DNA of 48,514 nt from positions 1 to 48,514 of IMG/VR virus record IMGVR_UViG_3300006754_000004; one strand, written 5' to 3'. Below, one piece after another: positions 16,631 to 25,772 of this stretch (its first letter is position 1; every line of letters starts with the position of its first letter). A program made the position numbers and the translations under genes. The DNA comes from a virus. The notes under the pieces are model-generated. The model searched no databases, was not told the DNA's origin, and was given only the letters and a program-made list of their open reading frames with translations.

Positions 16631-17461
16631 ATGACAACGAAAGCAACGCAAACGAAACCGGCGGAAGCGACGCCGACAACAACGGCGAAGCCGGTAGGCG
16701 TTTTACCGACCGCCTCGACACCGCCGAAGCGAAGGATCGAAGACCTTTCGATTCTTCTTTACGGCGCGCCCAAGATCGGGAAGTCGTCGTTCGCGGCGCA
16801 GTTCCCCGACGCACTCTTCCTACCAACCGAACCCGGCTTAAACTCGCTCGACGTTTTCCAAGCCCCGGCCGACGGGACAGGCGTTAAAGACTGGCCGGAG
16901 CTTTCCCGCATTTATTCGGAAGTCGCGCGCGGCGGACACGGCTTCAAAACAACAGTTATCGACACAATCGGCAACGCCTACGAATTTGCAGCGGCGCACG
17001 TTTGCGGCGCGCGCAACGTTGAATACGCGGGCGACCTCGCGCACGGTAAAGGTTGGGGATTGATTAAAGCGGAGTTTAAGCGGCTGATTACGGCGGCGGC
17101 AAAACTTCCATTCGGTTTAATCATGATCGCTCACGCGACAAACGACAAAATCGAGCAAGGTGGTAGCGAGATAATCAAAACGCGTCCGACCTTGTCGAAC
17201 GCTTGTCGCGAAGTGCTTTTGGGTCTTTGCGATATGATTTTGTTTTTCGACGTCGAGAAAGTTAACGACGACAACGGAAACGTTCGGTTCGATCGCGTTT
17301 TACGCACGAAGCCGAACGCAAACTTTGAAGCGGGCGATCGCTCGGGAACACTCCCGGCGGTTATCCGTGTACCTAACGGCGCGTCGATGAGTGGCCCGGA
17401 ACACTCCCGCGCCTTATTTAACGAGTTCCGGAAAGCCTACGAAAGCGGTGTAAAAAAATGA
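16631..17461 (+). CDS. Sak4-like RecA-fold ATPase / recombinase
   Basis: The product has 276 residues. The Walker A loop is GAPKIGKSS (45-53) and the likely Walker B strand is TTVIDTIG near residue 115. ILLYGAPKIGKSSFAAQFPD and GLIMIAHATNDK are typical of the AAA_24 / Sak4 family of phage single-strand annealing ATPases. It probably promotes recombination or annealing together with the SSB-like protein encoded immediately downstream (ATGA overlap). The N-terminal 35 residues are a T/P-rich disordered tail. GGAG lies 9 nt upstream of the start. Confidence 0.88.
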   Translation: MTTKATQTKPAEATPTTTAKPVGVLPTASTPPKRRIEDLSILLYGAPKIGKSSFAAQFPDALFLPTEPGLNSLDVFQAPADGTGVKDWPELSRIYSEVARGGHGFKTTVIDTIGNAYEFAAAHVCGARNVEYAGDLAHGKGWGLIKAEFKRLITAAAKLPFGLIMIAHATNDKIEQGGSEIIKTRPTLSNACREVLLGLCDMILFFDVEKVNDDNGNVRFDRVLRTKPNANFEAGDRSGTLPAVIRVPNGASMSGPEHSRALFNEFRKAYESGVKK

Positions 17462-17988
17462 ACGACAACAACGGCGATTATTACGGCGATGTTCTGGCAG
17501 AAATGGACGACGCGTTCGCGAACGCGCCCGCTCCCGACGGCGGAGTAACCGAAGTTCCCGACGGCGATTATCAGGTCGTCGTAAAAGAAGCATTCTTGGC
17601 GACTTCGCAAACATCGGGCAACCATTTACTAAAATGGAAACTTAAGGTTATCGGTCCGCGCCATCGTGGCGCGACACTGTGGCGCAATAACGTTATCGCG
17701 CGCGATAAGATGCAATGGTTAAAGAAAGACCTCGCGGTTGCGCGGCTCAATCTCGAAAGCCTGTCGGAGCTTGAAACGCGCGTCGAAGAATTGAAGGGCG
17801 TTGTTATGGACGTTCGCGTTCAAAAGAACGGCGACTTTCTTAACGTATGGCTTAACCGTTTCGTAAAGGTCGACCCGAACGCCGATCTTTCCGACGCGGC
17901 TCAAAGTGGCTTCGCTTCGCCAGTTGTTAACGACGTCGGCGCAACAACACCGCAAGCACCAATTGACGAAGAAGGGGTTCCGTTCTAA
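17458..17988 (+). CDS. DUF669 single-stranded-DNA-binding-like protein
   Basis: The product has 176 residues. The core (VPDGDYQVVVKEAFLA, GNHLLKWKLKVIGP, RGATLWRNNVI) matches DUF669, a phage family thought to have an OB fold and to replace SSB. The C-terminus ends EEGVPF, an acidic-hydrophobic tip like the SSB tail (DDDIPF in E. coli) that recruits replication proteins. It follows the Sak4-like gene, a common pairing in phages. The link to host proteins through the tail is inference. Confidence 0.85.
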   Translation: MNDNNGDYYGDVLAEMDDAFANAPAPDGGVTEVPDGDYQVVVKEAFLATSQTSGNHLLKWKLKVIGPRHRGATLWRNNVIARDKMQWLKKDLAVARLNLESLSELETRVEELKGVVMDVRVQKNGDFLNVWLNRFVKVDPNADLSDAAQSGFASPVVNDVGATTPQAPIDEEGVPF

Positions 17989-18001
17989 AATCTATCGGTT
18001 T

Positions 18002-18067
18002 GGCGTCGCGCGCGTTTTTTGCTTTCAACAGCAGTTTCCTACTATTCCATCCCTCGCGCGCGACGCC
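18002..18067. repeat. 13-bp perfect inverted repeat in the leader of the ERCC4 nuclease gene
   Basis: GGCGTCGCGCGCG (18002-18014) pairs with CGCGCGCGACGCC (18055-18067) over a 40-nt loop that contains T6 directly after the left arm. The right arm ends 10 nt before the ATG at 18078, where there is no Shine-Dalgarno sequence. The structure may control translation of the nuclease or act as a processing site. Confidence 0.65.
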
Positions 18068-18077
18068 TCTTTCTCTT

Positions 18078-18587
18078 ATGCCAAAACGCGAAACAATTCG
18101 ATTGATTGTCGACACTCGCGAAAAGCGACCTTGGGTTTTTTCGCCGATCGTGACAACGCGACGCGCGAAGCTCGAATCGGGCGACTACTCAATTGAAGGT
18201 TTCGAAGATCGAGTCGCGGTCGAGCGGAAGACGAAAGACGACTTCGTTTCGTCGATTTGTTCCGGGCGATCGCGATTCAATCGAGAGCTTCGTCGACTGC
18301 AAGCGTTCGAGTTTGCGGCGGTCATTGTTGAAGCGGAATTACCCGACTTGTTGTCGGGGAACTATACAAGTGGAATGTCCGCGCGCGCTGTTCTTGCGAC
18401 AACGGCGGCGATCACGGTAGAACGCGGCATTCCTGTTTTCTTTGCGAGCCATAGAGCGGCGGCGGCGATACTCGCCGAAGCGTTCTTCGCTCGCTTCATA
18501 ACTAAAAACGAAAGAACGAAAGGGCGAGCAAATGCAACGGCAGAAACAAAGACGCGCACCGCGCGAAAGGAAGACCGGCCCGGTTGA
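18078..18587 (+). CDS. ERCC4/XPF-type nuclease
   Basis: The product has 169 residues. It begins MPKRETIRLIVDTREKRPW. The XPF-family motif is complete: D12, D36 in SGDYSIEG and E49-R-K-T-K-D-D55, matching ERKxxxD, so it should be an active structure-specific or single-strand-junction nuclease. The ATG at 18078 begins the conserved domain; a TTG at 18000 is in frame but has no support. It sits in the recombination operon and overlaps the helicase gene by 56 nt. It may process recombination or replication intermediates. Confidence 0.85.
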   Translation: MPKRETIRLIVDTREKRPWVFSPIVTTRRAKLESGDYSIEGFEDRVAVERKTKDDFVSSICSGRSRFNRELRRLQAFEFAAVIVEAELPDLLSGNYTSGMSARAVLATTAAITVERGIPVFFASHRAAAAILAEAFFARFITKNERTKGRANATAETKTRTARKEDRPG

Positions 18588-20805
18588 AGCGACCGGTCGG
18601 GTAACGCGAATTTACTATTCGTCCGACTCATTTTCGGCGGGCGTGTTAACCGCCGACGACGGCACCGACTACAAATTCGCGGCAAAGGGCGAACTCGAAA
18701 CAGGCGACCGCGTAACGCTCTCGGGCGAGTGGAAGTATCACGCGAAATACGGCTCGCAAATTGACGGCGCGACTTTCTTGTTTGATACCAAGCCAACAAC
18801 CGAAGGGCTTGTCGCCTACCTGTCGAAGAGCGATCGGTTTAAGGGTGTCGGTCCATCGCGCGCGGCGGCTCTTGTTAACTCGATCCTCGCGTTAGGTGAC
18901 TTCGAAACTATTGTCGTGAACACCGACCCGGCAGAAATCGCCGAACGCGCGGGCGTTCCCGTTGCAGTCGTTGAAACACTCCGCGACGAATGGACAACGC
19001 AAGCGGGGACGAATGGGATCATGGCCGAGCTTGCCGGTTTCGGCGTGACACCGGCAGCGGCGAAGAAGTTGTTCGACAGGTTCGGCGGCTCGGTTGTAAA
19101 AACGATTCAGCGTAACCCGTACTTTCTTGTCGGTCGGATTCGAGGGTACGGCTTTAAGCGTGTCGATGAAATCGCGCTCCGGGCGGGCATGACGAAAAAC
19201 GATTCGAGTCGCATAGCGGCGGGCGTTGTTCACGTTTTGCGCGAGGCGCGCGACAATGGCGGACATACATTCACGGCGGCGAAGCCGTTCGTTCGCGCCG
19301 CTCTTGAGTTGCTCGCGCTCGACACAATAGACTGTCGCGAACGCGTCGAAGCGGCAATCGGCGACGCGGTCGAGGGCGGCGATATTCGCGCGGCGGAAAT
19401 CAACGGCGAACACCTGTTCGGCTTGCCTGAACTGTGGCAAGCCGAAGAGGTTGTTCAGGGCGCGATTAAAGCAAACGCGCAAGGCGCGGGCGCATTCTCC
19501 GAGCAATCGCCTGAGAGTCTCGCAAAGCTCGCTCTCGACGCGTGTTCGACCTTGAACGACGGACAAGTCGCGGCGGTCGTTGGCGCGCTCTCTAACCGCC
19601 TGTCGGTGATTACAGGCGGCGCGGGATCGGGAAAAACGTTTCTCGTCGGTGCAATCTGCGACCTGTTCGAATCTCACAACGACGCAACCGTCGCGCTTGC
19701 CGCGCCTACCGGCAAGGCGGCGAACCGCTTAATCGAATCCGTCGGGCGAAAGGCGACGACGATTCACGTTTTACTCGACCCGAAGCCGCAAACCGTCGAC
19801 GGCGAAGTCGTCTTTAACTTCGCGAAAAACGAAGAAGACAAGATCGACGCCGACCTCTTGATCGTCGACGAAGTTTCCATGGTCGACGTTCTTTTATTCT
19901 CGTCGCTATTGCTCGCGGTCGATTGGAACCGAACGACGGTCGTTCTTGTCGGCGATCACAACCAACTGCCGCCGGTAGGCGCGGGCGCGGTTCTTCGCGA
20001 CCTTATCTCGGGCGACCTCGCGCCGGTCGCGCGGTTAACTGAAATTCACCGCAACGCCGGAACGCTCGAACGCAAAATTAACAACGTGTTGTCTGGCGTC
20101 GTCGAGGCGTCCGTTCCTCGCGACTCGGGTTCGATTGAGATTCCGCCTTGGACCATACTTCCGAAATACAAAGACAAAGACGAAGCGGCTACGTTTATCG
20201 CGCGCCTGTTCCGCGAACATTTGGAAAAGTTCACGCGCGCGGACGGGTCGCCAGTTGATCCGATATGGGGCGTACAACTGTTAACCGCGATGCACAACGG
20301 ACCGGTCGGAACGAAAGCGTTAAACTTTGCGCTTCAAACGATCGCGGCGGAGCGCGACGGACGACCGGCACCGATTGCAAATCCGAAGACCGGGATCGCC
20401 CCGATTCAAACAGGCGACAAAATCATTCAGACGAAGAACGATTACAAAATCGGAGTTATGAACGGAACAGTCGGACGGGTCGTTTCAAAAAGTGTAGACT
20501 CTCAAGACATGACGATTGATTTCGACGGAATCGGAGTCGTCGAGCTGTCCGGCTCGGCGGCGAGTAACGTCCAACTCGCCTACGCGTTAACCGTTCATAA
20601 GTCGCAAGGGTCGGAATACCCGATCGTCGTATATGTTTGTCACAAATCACAGTCAATAATGTTGCATCGAGGATTATTTTATACTGCCGTCTCGCGCGCC
20701 CGCGAAGCGGTTGTCGTCGTCGGGGATTCGTGGGGAATCCGAACTTGCGCGAAGCGGATTCGAACGGATAAGCGACGAACGTTGCTTTCGTTGTCGTCGA
20801 AATAG
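18532..20805 (+). CDS. RecD2-like superfamily 1B DNA helicase
   Basis: The product has 757 residues. The N-terminal 90 residues resemble the OB domain of RecD2 (VTRIYYSSDSFSAGVLTADD). Helix-hairpin-helix segments follow (FKGVGPSRAAALV, GYGFKRVDEIALRAGM). Walker A is GGAGSGKT (362-369), Walker B is LIVDEVSMVD (D446, E447), then GDHNQLPPVGAG and a C-terminal UvrD-C2 motif AYALTVHKSQGSEYP. This is a 5'-3' helicase likely to serve recombination or fork repair. GAAAGGG lies 7-8 nt before the ATG, which supports this start despite the overlap with the ERCC4 gene. Confidence 0.93.
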   Translation: MQRQKQRRAPRERKTGPVEATGRVTRIYYSSDSFSAGVLTADDGTDYKFAAKGELETGDRVTLSGEWKYHAKYGSQIDGATFLFDTKPTTEGLVAYLSKSDRFKGVGPSRAAALVNSILALGDFETIVVNTDPAEIAERAGVPVAVVETLRDEWTTQAGTNGIMAELAGFGVTPAAAKKLFDRFGGSVVKTIQRNPYFLVGRIRGYGFKRVDEIALRAGMTKNDSSRIAAGVVHVLREARDNGGHTFTAAKPFVRAALELLALDTIDCRERVEAAIGDAVEGGDIRAAEINGEHLFGLPELWQAEEVVQGAIKANAQGAGAFSEQSPESLAKLALDACSTLNDGQVAAVVGALSNRLSVITGGAGSGKTFLVGAICDLFESHNDATVALAAPTGKAANRLIESVGRKATTIHVLLDPKPQTVDGEVVFNFAKNEEDKIDADLLIVDEVSMVDVLLFSSLLLAVDWNRTTVVLVGDHNQLPPVGAGAVLRDLISGDLAPVARLTEIHRNAGTLERKINNVLSGVVEASVPRDSGSIEIPPWTILPKYKDKDEAATFIARLFREHLEKFTRADGSPVDPIWGVQLLTAMHNGPVGTKALNFALQTIAAERDGRPAPIANPKTGIAPIQTGDKIIQTKNDYKIGVMNGTVGRVVSKSVDSQDMTIDFDGIGVVELSGSAASNVQLAYALTVHKSQGSEYPIVVYVCHKSQSIMLHRGLFYTAVSRAREAVVVVGDSWGIRTCAKRIRTDKRRTLLSLSSK

Positions 20806-20820
20806 CAGAGAAAAGGGAAC

Positions 20821-23800
20821 GTGCAACAGCACGGAGAAAGGGAAAGAAAGTTGAGCAAGCCAAGCGAAGCGGCGTCGGGGAATCGTTCGAGCGAGGTCGG
20901 AGAATATTACAAGAGGATAACGGCGACGCCTATCGGCGACATCGCGCGCGAACTCTTAAGCGGTCGAATTACGGCGGAAAGGTCGGGCGCGCTTTTAGTC
21001 GACTGCCCAAACCATAAATCTACATCGAAGACAAGTCTACACGTTGACACGCGCGGCGGCTTATTCCACTGTTTCGGTTGCGGTGTCGGTGGCGACGTCT
21101 TGCAACTGGTTGAGTTTGTCACAGACGGCACCGTTACAAAACTCGCGCGCGGCGAACGGGCGGGCGAATCCCATCGTCGCGCTCGCGATTGGCTCGCGTC
21201 GCGTCTGGCGATGCCGACGCTATCGCAAGTCGGGCTATCGCCTGAACGAATCGCGGAAATTGAGGCGCACCGAATCGAATCGGAAACGGTCGCGTCCGCG
21301 CTATGGCAAGTCTTCGACGTCTACCATAAACACCTAATGAGCGGCGAAGGCGCGGAAGTTCGCGAATGGATCAAATCGAATTACGGTTTCGACGATCAAG
21401 TTTTGGCCGACTTTCGCATCGGTTGGGCATCGCCGAACAATCGAGCTTACGAATTGTTGAAGCGAGCCGGAGTCGACGCGCGAACAGCAATCGCAACCGG
21501 CGCGTTCCGACTCGACGCGCAAGACAACGCGCGACCGTTCTTCGAAGGACGCGTCGTCTTTCCCTACCTGTCACGCGGTCGCGTCGCTTACGCAATCGGA
21601 CGCGCTACGCCGTGGACGAATTCAATCGACGCGAAAGCCAAATACAAGAAATTGCAAACGCATAACGGCGCGAACCGATCCTTCGTTTCGAAGACGATCG
21701 ACAATTCGGTTTTGTTCGGCGAGGACGTTTTGCTTGAATCGCCGAAGCGAATCGCGATCACCGAAGGCGTTACCGATTGTATCGCCGCGCTTGCCGTCGG
21801 CATTCCGACGGTTTCGCCTGTTACGGTTCGATTCAAAACGGACGACGTCGATCGGATCGTTCGCCGTCTTCGCGGCGTGGAAGAAGTCGTTTTCGTTCAG
21901 GACAACGAGTTTTCGGGAATCGGAATCGACGCGGCACTTTCAACCGCCGAGCGGTTCGATGCGGAGCGCGTTAAGTGTTCAATCGCGACGATTCCACTTG
22001 AAGACTCACAACGCGAAGCGCGCGAGCGACTCGCGGAGCTTTTAGGCGATCGCTATTCGGAAGTCGTTTCCGCTCCGCCGTCGAAGCGTCGTCGCCTTAT
22101 CGACGAAGTTGTCGTCGACGAAGCCGACCGCGACTCGGTCGACGGCTTGATCGCGAACGCGAAAATTGATCTTTGCGAGTGGCTCAAGAATAACGACGCG
22201 GACGCGCTGTCTTCCCTGCTGGATTCGGCGCGGCGTCCGCTCGAAGTTGCGATCGACAATATTCGCCCGCTCGACGACCCGGTCGCGATGGTCGATTCGA
22301 TCGCGCCAATACTGGCGCGCGTCAACGTTCAACGACCCGTCGACCGGAAGCCACTTTTCCAGCGGCTTAAAGAATTGACGGGAATCGGCGTTACCGAATT
22401 GCGGCAAGAAGCGAACGCGTTGTCGAAAAATCAAAAGAAGAACGCGACGAAAACGAAGCCGGAAGACGTAACAACGCTCGCCGAGCCGGGAACGCTCGCC
22501 GCCTCAATCGAACAAACGCTAACCGCCTCGCGCCTAAACGGCGAATCGCCGCCGTGGCTCGAACTGTCCCGCTCTACGCTTGAGTGGTTCCGCGCGAACG
22601 GTGCGGTCATTTGGAAGACCGAAGAAGGCAAGCCGATGATCTTTTTCGACGGCGCGCCGTTCGAGGTCGTCGCTTCGACCGCATACGAACGCCACGCGTT
22701 CCAAGGCATGTTTTGCAGGACGACGGGCGTTCCTTCAGGCACGACTACTTATCGCGCGTTTTCTTCAAACTTCGCCGACGTTATCGTCGACGTTTCCAAA
22801 ACTAAAGCGAAGACCTCATGGGCGACCGCGTTCGTTGCGCGCGGCGTCGTTTACTTTTCGTTAGGCGACGAGAACCGCGTAGCGCGCATTGACGAAAGCG
22901 GCGTCGAGGTCGTCGCGAACGGGACAAACGAAGACGCGGTTATTGTTGCGCCGTCGCCAAAAATGGCACCCGTTATCTTTGACGCCGACGCACCCGTCGA
23001 AGATCTCGACGCATATCTCGACAAATATATTGGTCGGCACCTCGCTTGTTCTAAATGGGAACGACGTTTGATTCTCGATTGGCTTTCGTGCTTCCCGCTT
23101 CTCGGTCTTGTTGGAACGCGACCAATGCTTCGATTCGAAGGCGAAGCGGGTTCAGGCAAAACGTGGGCGGCTAAAATGTTGACGACGCTAATTTACGGCG
23201 AAGAGCGGCAAAAGAAAGCGACGTTGGCGGCTAACTATGTTGACTCCGAACGCTCGCCAGTTGTTGCGCTCGACAACATCGAAACCGCGAACATTACGCG
23301 CGACCTTCTCGACTTCTTTCTAACCGTCGTTACCGGTGTTGAGCGAGAAAAGCGCGACGTTAATTCGGAAGGCACAATTTCAGTTACGCCGTTTTGCCTG
23401 TTACTAACAACTGGAATCGAGCCGCTATCGGGCGACGTCGTCGAACTTCAGGGCCGAATGTTCTTGTCGTGGTTCGACAAAGCAAACCAAGCCGAGTTCG
23501 GCATTTTGGAAAAGCAAGTTCTCGACGAAATAAAGTCGGTTCGGTCGCGACTGATTTCGTTAATTCTCAAGCGAGCCGCAACCGTTCTACGCTTAATTAA
23601 GCGCGGGGCGCACCCGCTAATAATGCGCGGACTGTCGGTCGCCTTGGGCGACCATGGCAAGAAGCGCGCGAACGACTTTATCGCGTTGCTATATCTTCAA
23701 CGGGTCGCAGCGGCTCGCGAAGAAGAGCGCGGCGCAATGCTCGACACGATCGACGAGTCGTTTCTTTCTTTGATTCGCAACAGCAACGCAAAAACCGAAG

Positions 23801-24231
23801 CCGAAGCGCGCGAGTCTTCGCCTATCGTCGCCGCGCTTACCCGCTTTTTCTATTGGATCAACGCGGAAGGCGCGCGACCTGATTTGCTCGGGATCACAAT
23901 GAACGATATTCATTCGACGATCGTCGACGTTCAATCGCAAGTTTTGTTTAACGCGTTGGTTCAATGCAAGCGCGATACAGGAATGCAATTTGAGTATCGA
24001 AACGCTTTGCAGTTTGGGCGACGTCTAAACATGGACGCGACCGCGCTTGCCTCAAATGGATTTACCGTTACGTCGAAACGCGATCGTTCGGGTAAGCGGT
24101 ATTATTCGATCCGGTGGAAGCGCGACGATACGTTCGACGCCGTTCCCGCGCCTATTGTCGAGTTAGTAGAGCAACAAGAAGAGTTCAGTTCGGACACGCC
24201 GTTTTACGGCGAAGACGAAGCCATTTTCTAA
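20821..24231 (+). CDS. Primase-helicase with CHC2 zinc finger, TOPRIM and AAA+ domains
   Basis: The product has 1136 residues. The zinc finger is C62-x2-H65-x18-C84-x2-C87. The TOPRIM domain has the catalytic glutamate in ITEGVTD (E315) and QDNEFSG (D361, E363), where D-x-D is usual, so the second acid is a glutamate. After a linker, the C-terminal ATPase has GEAGSGKT (774-781) and VVALDNIE. One protein would thus make primers and unwind DNA while the host supplies the polymerase. The GTG at 20821 is kept because AAAAGGG lies just upstream; a TTG at 20851 (MSKPSEA) is an alternative. The downstream noncoding repeats at 25.07-25.41 kb are a candidate binding region. Confidence 0.9.
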   Translation: MQQHGERERKLSKPSEAASGNRSSEVGEYYKRITATPIGDIARELLSGRITAERSGALLVDCPNHKSTSKTSLHVDTRGGLFHCFGCGVGGDVLQLVEFVTDGTVTKLARGERAGESHRRARDWLASRLAMPTLSQVGLSPERIAEIEAHRIESETVASALWQVFDVYHKHLMSGEGAEVREWIKSNYGFDDQVLADFRIGWASPNNRAYELLKRAGVDARTAIATGAFRLDAQDNARPFFEGRVVFPYLSRGRVAYAIGRATPWTNSIDAKAKYKKLQTHNGANRSFVSKTIDNSVLFGEDVLLESPKRIAITEGVTDCIAALAVGIPTVSPVTVRFKTDDVDRIVRRLRGVEEVVFVQDNEFSGIGIDAALSTAERFDAERVKCSIATIPLEDSQREARERLAELLGDRYSEVVSAPPSKRRRLIDEVVVDEADRDSVDGLIANAKIDLCEWLKNNDADALSSLLDSARRPLEVAIDNIRPLDDPVAMVDSIAPILARVNVQRPVDRKPLFQRLKELTGIGVTELRQEANALSKNQKKNATKTKPEDVTTLAEPGTLAASIEQTLTASRLNGESPPWLELSRSTLEWFRANGAVIWKTEEGKPMIFFDGAPFEVVASTAYERHAFQGMFCRTTGVPSGTTTYRAFSSNFADVIVDVSKTKAKTSWATAFVARGVVYFSLGDENRVARIDESGVEVVANGTNEDAVIVAPSPKMAPVIFDADAPVEDLDAYLDKYIGRHLACSKWERRLILDWLSCFPLLGLVGTRPMLRFEGEAGSGKTWAAKMLTTLIYGEERQKKATLAANYVDSERSPVVALDNIETANITRDLLDFFLTVVTGVEREKRDVNSEGTISVTPFCLLLTTGIEPLSGDVVELQGRMFLSWFDKANQAEFGILEKQVLDEIKSVRSRLISLILKRAATVLRLIKRGAHPLIMRGLSVALGDHGKKRANDFIALLYLQRVAAAREEERGAMLDTIDESFLSLIRNSNAKTEAEARESSPIVAALTRFFYWINAEGARPDLLGITMNDIHSTIVDVQSQVLFNALVQCKRDTGMQFEYRNALQFGRRLNMDATALASNGFTVTSKRDRSGKRYYSIRWKRDDTFDAVPAPIVELVEQQEEFSSDTPFYGEDEAIF

Positions 24232-24246
24232 ACGAAAGGTTCTAAT

Positions 24247-24657
24247 ATGTTGATTGGTTTTTTATGTCTCTCAGTCGCGATCGGCTACGTTTACGGCGCG
24301 GCGTTTGGTTGGTTGTTGGTTGGCGCGACGTTTGTCGTTCAGGGGTTGGTTTCGGCGCAACAACGGGAACGCCAGAAGCGCGCGCGCGTTGAGGTTCTTC
24401 GCTCGATTTCAAACGCGACGATTGATTCGCCCGCGCTCGCGGAGTTAATCGCGCTGGTCGACTCCGCCGGTGATCGGAAGTTCGGCGTTTCTGAATTTGA
24501 CCGCGCTCGCGACTTAATCGAAAAGCTATCGCCAGAAGAGCGGACGGGCGACGCGTCGCCAATGGGGCGGGATCGTTCGGCGGTCGATATAATGTTTTGC
24601 CCGCACGGAAACAGGCGTAGCCGTTGCGAGGCTTGCGAGACGGAGTCTCTCCGATGA
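24247..24657 (+). CDS. Membrane protein with C-terminal zinc-knuckle-like motif
   Basis: The product has 136 residues. The first 35 residues form one or two membrane helices (IGFLCLSVAIGYVYGAAFGW, LLVGATFVVQGLV). A basic stretch (QQRERQKRARVE) follows, then a soluble helical region and a terminal FCPHGNRRSRCEAC motif that could bind zinc. ACGAAAGG precedes the ATG. Its place after the primase-helicase suggests a replication-membrane link, but this is speculative. The stop overlaps the next gene. Confidence 0.68.
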   Translation: MLIGFLCLSVAIGYVYGAAFGWLLVGATFVVQGLVSAQQRERQKRARVEVLRSISNATIDSPALAELIALVDSAGDRKFGVSEFDRARDLIEKLSPEERTGDASPMGRDRSAVDIMFCPHGNRRSRCEACETESLR

Positions 24658-24941
24658 GCAAGACAGGCAAGCGCGAAGCGGCGAGGCGGTTTATCGAATC
24701 GCGAGCGGCTATGCCGAACGAAGTTTACCGGGCGACTCAGTCCGCAATTATCGACGTCGCCGAGAAACTCGGCGGATTAGATTTAACTGGATTCGTCGAG
24801 CGGACGGCGGCGGCTAAAACGCTCGCCCCGGACACGACTTCGCGCGACTCGGCGGCCATGTTGCTCGAAATTGGCCGTCGGCTTCTCGAATTCAAACGAG
24901 CGGTCGAGCGGTCGGCGCAACGGCTGGAACGCCGACCGTAG
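24654..24941 (+). CDS. Small helical hypothetical protein
   Basis: The product has 95 residues, starting MSKTGKREAARR, with the ATG coupled to the previous TGA. The sequence is predicted helical (AIIDVAEKLGGLDLTGFVER, LLEIGRRLLEFKRAVERSAQ). No family is recognised. It is the last gene of the early operon, directly before the long noncoding repeat region. Confidence 0.65.
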   Translation: MSKTGKREAARRFIESRAAMPNEVYRATQSAIIDVAEKLGGLDLTGFVERTAAAKTLAPDTTSRDSAAMLLEIGRRLLEFKRAVERSAQRLERRP

Positions 24942-25068
24942 TCGCGCAAGCCTCGACAGGACGTCGAGCGGACCTCGACGTTGCCCCCTGTTGCGCGTTC
25001 GGGCGTTTCGGGCGCGGTATATCGGGTTGGAAAAGAAAACGATTCAGGGCGAACCTCGGCGTTCTGCT

Positions 25069-25411
25069 GGTAGTTGCTGGTAGTGTGCGGGTAGTTGAAA
25101 TCGGCAACTACCCGCATTCGTAACCCGTTGCTATTAAATGGTTTATTCTTCTTCTTTCTTCTTTTGCTGGTAGTGCTGGTAGTTGTAAGTAAGCACCCCC
25201 CGTAAAGGGGGCGTTCGATTCGAAGAAAACGGGTCGATTCGCGTCGGGCGGCTGTTTTTCTTCATATTTCGAAGGAAATAAGGGGGGTGTTTGTTTAGGA
25301 CTACCCGCACTACCCCGCACTACCCGCAAGCGGTCGTAAGTCGTTGAATGGTAGCGCGTTAGCGTTGCGGGTAGTTGGGGTAGAAATGCAAAGCAACTAC
25401 CTGCAACTACC
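25069..25411. repeat. Candidate replication origin: 12 GGTAGT/ACTACC iterons
   Basis: The 6-mer GGTAGT occurs at 25069, 25079, 25090, 25169, 25178 and 25370, and its complement ACTACC at 25107, 25300, 25309, 25319, 25396 and 25406. Clusters are spaced 9-11 bp apart, about one helical turn. Many copies extend to CGGGTAGT / ACTACCCGC. Between the clusters lie an A/T- and pyrimidine-rich stretch (about 25131-25167) and an 8-bp inverted repeat CACCCCCC (25194-25201) / GGGGGGTG (25282-25289). By chance about 0.2 copies would be expected in this length. The surrounding 24942-25450 has no convincing gene. The features fit an iteron origin or a multi-site operator. Confidence 0.75.
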
Positions 25412-25450
25412 CGCGCTTGGGTTTATTTTGCGTTCGGGCGGATTTTCTTC

Positions 25451-25487
25451 TTGACGATAGGCAAAATGAGCCTATAGTCAGGCCATG
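25451..25487 (+). promoter_or_regulatory. Cassette promoter 1 with start-site ATG
   Basis: TTGACG (25451-25456), a 16-bp spacer and TATAGT (25473-25478). An ATG at 25485, 7 nt after the -10 box, is in frame with the SD-led ATG at 25530 and would add 15 residues (MSKTVNNATATKGNE). It has the best -35 box of the family together with the promoter at 27008, and it fires away from the iteron region. Confidence 0.8.
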
Positions 25488-25529
25488 AGTAAGACAGTAA
25501 ACAACGCAACCGCAACGAAAGGCAACGAA

Positions 25530-25730
25530 ATGAGCAACGCAACAACAGCAAAAGACATCCAAGAAATCATCGACGGAGCAAAGAAGTTCCTCGAAGCGAA
25601 CAAGGACACGGACCCGAACCATAGGGACCTCGATAGTGGATTTTCAATGGACGTTCTACTCATAGCGCACAGGGATGTGATTGAGCGAATGGAAGCCAGA
25701 CTTGCCGACCTTTACAACGAACGAAACTAA
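25530..25730 (+). CDS. Small hypothetical protein, cassette 1 gene 1
   Basis: The product has 66 residues from the ATG at 25530, preceded by the block AACGAAAGGCAACGAA. It is helical (DIQEIIDGAKKFLEANK) and ends MEARLADLYNERN. The last motif and 21 nt of its DNA recur in the gene at 26207 (LADLYNER). No family is recognised. The upstream in-frame ATG at 25485 may be used as a leaderless start. Confidence 0.66.
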   Translation: MSNATTAKDIQEIIDGAKKFLEANKDTDPNHRDLDSGFSMDVLLIAHRDVIERMEARLADLYNERN

Positions 25731-25772
25731 ACCAAAACGAAACGCGCCGACAGGCGCAAGAAAGGCAACGAA

